The notes beneath the pieces were generated by a model that saw only the letters and a program-made list of their open reading frames with translations, did not search any database and was not told the DNA's origin. Positions 63,438 to 64,000 of a stretch of DNA of 64,000 nt are shown here, one piece after another. The position numbers and the translations under genes are program-made. Origin of the DNA: Bradyrhizobium sp. 132 (GTDB lineage Bacteria > Pseudomonadota > Alphaproteobacteria > Rhizobiales > Xanthobacteraceae); contig NZ_JADPKY010000054.1 in NCBI RefSeq assembly GCF_023074185.1, forward strand, positions 1 to 64,000, read 5' to 3'. Position 1 is the stretch's first letter; each line of letters begins with the position of its first letter.

Positions 63438-64000
63438 CTATCCCAAGCTGGATAGAAGAGGCGGCATGTAATCAAAGCTGTTGTAAGTATTCCAGAAAAG
63501 AACCTTCTTGTTCTTGAGCGCCCCCGCTTTAGACATGGTGAGCAACGAGCGCCATGCTTTCAAAGTAAAGACTGGATCAAGGCTGAGTCCCGCCTCCTCC
63601 AACTCGTTCGCCCACGCAACGTCGGTGGCTTCGACCAAGCCGTAGCCGGGCTGCCAGCTGGTGGAATCCGGCACGAATATCTCGCCTTGCATCACCCGAA
63701 GCACATCAGGAGAGATGCCTGGAAAGCGGATTTGCTGCAGCCACTCAACCGTGCTGCGAGCGAGTTTGGCGACATTCCCCTCCACAAACGGCAAGGAGGG
63801 TTGCCGGTTGACAAGCCATCGCGTCAGATATGATTTGTCCTGATCGGCCACTCCCACGACCTTGGTCTTCCATCCCATCAAATGGACGCCCAGGAGAAGG
63901 CCCAAGACCGTCGAGCCGCTGCCCATAGCGACAAAAATCACGTCGGGCGGTGCACTCCACGCCTGAGCGGCGCTAAGGAACTGCGCCAACTCGGCAATCG
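63438..64000 (-). CDS. PLP-dependent deaminase/desulfhydrase (partial, cut by window end)
   Basis: The C-terminal ~187 residues of a fold-type II PLP enzyme resembling D-cysteine desulfhydrase and ACC deaminase. Visible are the phosphate-binding VAMGSGSTVLGLLLG loop, VPDSTSWQPGYGLVEATDVA and the closing KKVLFWNTYNSFD, a phrase typical of this family. The frame is open to the window edge, so the true start with the PLP lysine lies outside. Substrate, either D-cysteine or another amino acid, cannot be set from this part. Confidence 0.85.
   Translation of the reverse strand, partial: IAELAQFLSAAQAWSAPPDVIFVAMGSGSTVLGLLLGVHLMGWKTKVVGVADQDKSYLTRWLVNRQPSLPFVEGNVAKLARSTVEWLQQIRFPGISPDVLRVMQGEIFVPDSTSWQPGYGLVEATDVAWANELEEAGLSLDPVFTLKAWRSLLTMSKAGALKNKKVLFWNTYNSFDYMPPLLSSLG

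Noticed and set aside
1..64000. CRISPR array
   Set aside because: No regularly spaced repeats of 23-40 bp with unique spacers were seen; the repeats found are pairs or short tandem units.

Overview
The window looks like a stretch of an alphaproteobacterial chromosome of the Bradyrhizobium/Rhodopseudomonas/Afipia type. The basis is high GC, rhizobial-style small hypothetical genes, two GGDEF/EAL receptors, a TctABC/CoA-transferase catabolic cluster and an AcuR/AcuI pair. This placement is inference from gene content remembered from the group, not a computed classification.

Region 1 (1-15.6 kb) is an accessory, defence-rich block ending at a tRNA-Ile(CAU) gene. It starts with a transposase tail. 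Next comes a collapsed type I restriction-modification locus: one apparent deletion joins hsdR to the middle of hsdS and no hsdM is left, while an upstream excisionase-like regulator, a 41-codon relic ORF, a zinc-hook SMC-like ATPase, a small hypothetical gene and a metallophosphatase remain in the same operon. Three small decayed genes, a topoisomerase III-like gene, a SPARTA pair (TIR-APAZ plus short Argonaute) and a short reverse transcriptase preceded by a small hydrophobic ORF follow. Type I remnant, SPARTA and RT all read leftward. The RT unit has no family name that I can assign and is the best candidate for something undescribed.

Region 2 (15.6-31.3 kb) is sparse and eroded: a DUF2130 coiled-coil protein with a PD-(D/E)XK-like core, two hypothetical genes, a large PAS-GGDEF-EAL protein, an intact copper-type operon (DUF2946, outer-membrane protein, CopC, CopD), and many fragments (IS66, IS110 fused to a histidine-kinase tail, LivF-like ATPase, DNA ligase, RNA polymerase alpha-CTD-like) plus a 61-bp repeat found twice.

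Region 3 (31.3-45.6 kb) is mostly one long leftward catabolic operon: TctC, acyl-CoA dehydrogenase, CoA transferase A and B, ThDP enzyme, MOSC protein, ferredoxin-type oxidoreductase, XRE-cupin regulator, TctB, TctA. Its TctC and ThDP genes are each broken by one frameshift. Divergent from it are a TetR (AcuR-like) gene with a nested palindrome at its start, acuI, a doubly frameshifted PLP gamma-lyase gene and an ester-cyclase-like gene. PaiB and rubredoxin genes lie downstream.

Region 4 (45.6-64 kb) holds small rhizobial hypothetical genes, a NYN-domain protein, yjcH-actP with actP broken by an exact 13-bp tandem duplication, a methyltransferase, a class II Fic protein, and a leftward set made of a PLP deaminase, a VTT membrane protein, a periplasmic binding protein and a PAS-GGDEF-EAL receptor. 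The last two overlap by one base and probably form a ligand-sensing c-di-GMP unit. The number of independent frameshifts across the window suggests either real erosion or an error-prone assembly, and this should be settled first.
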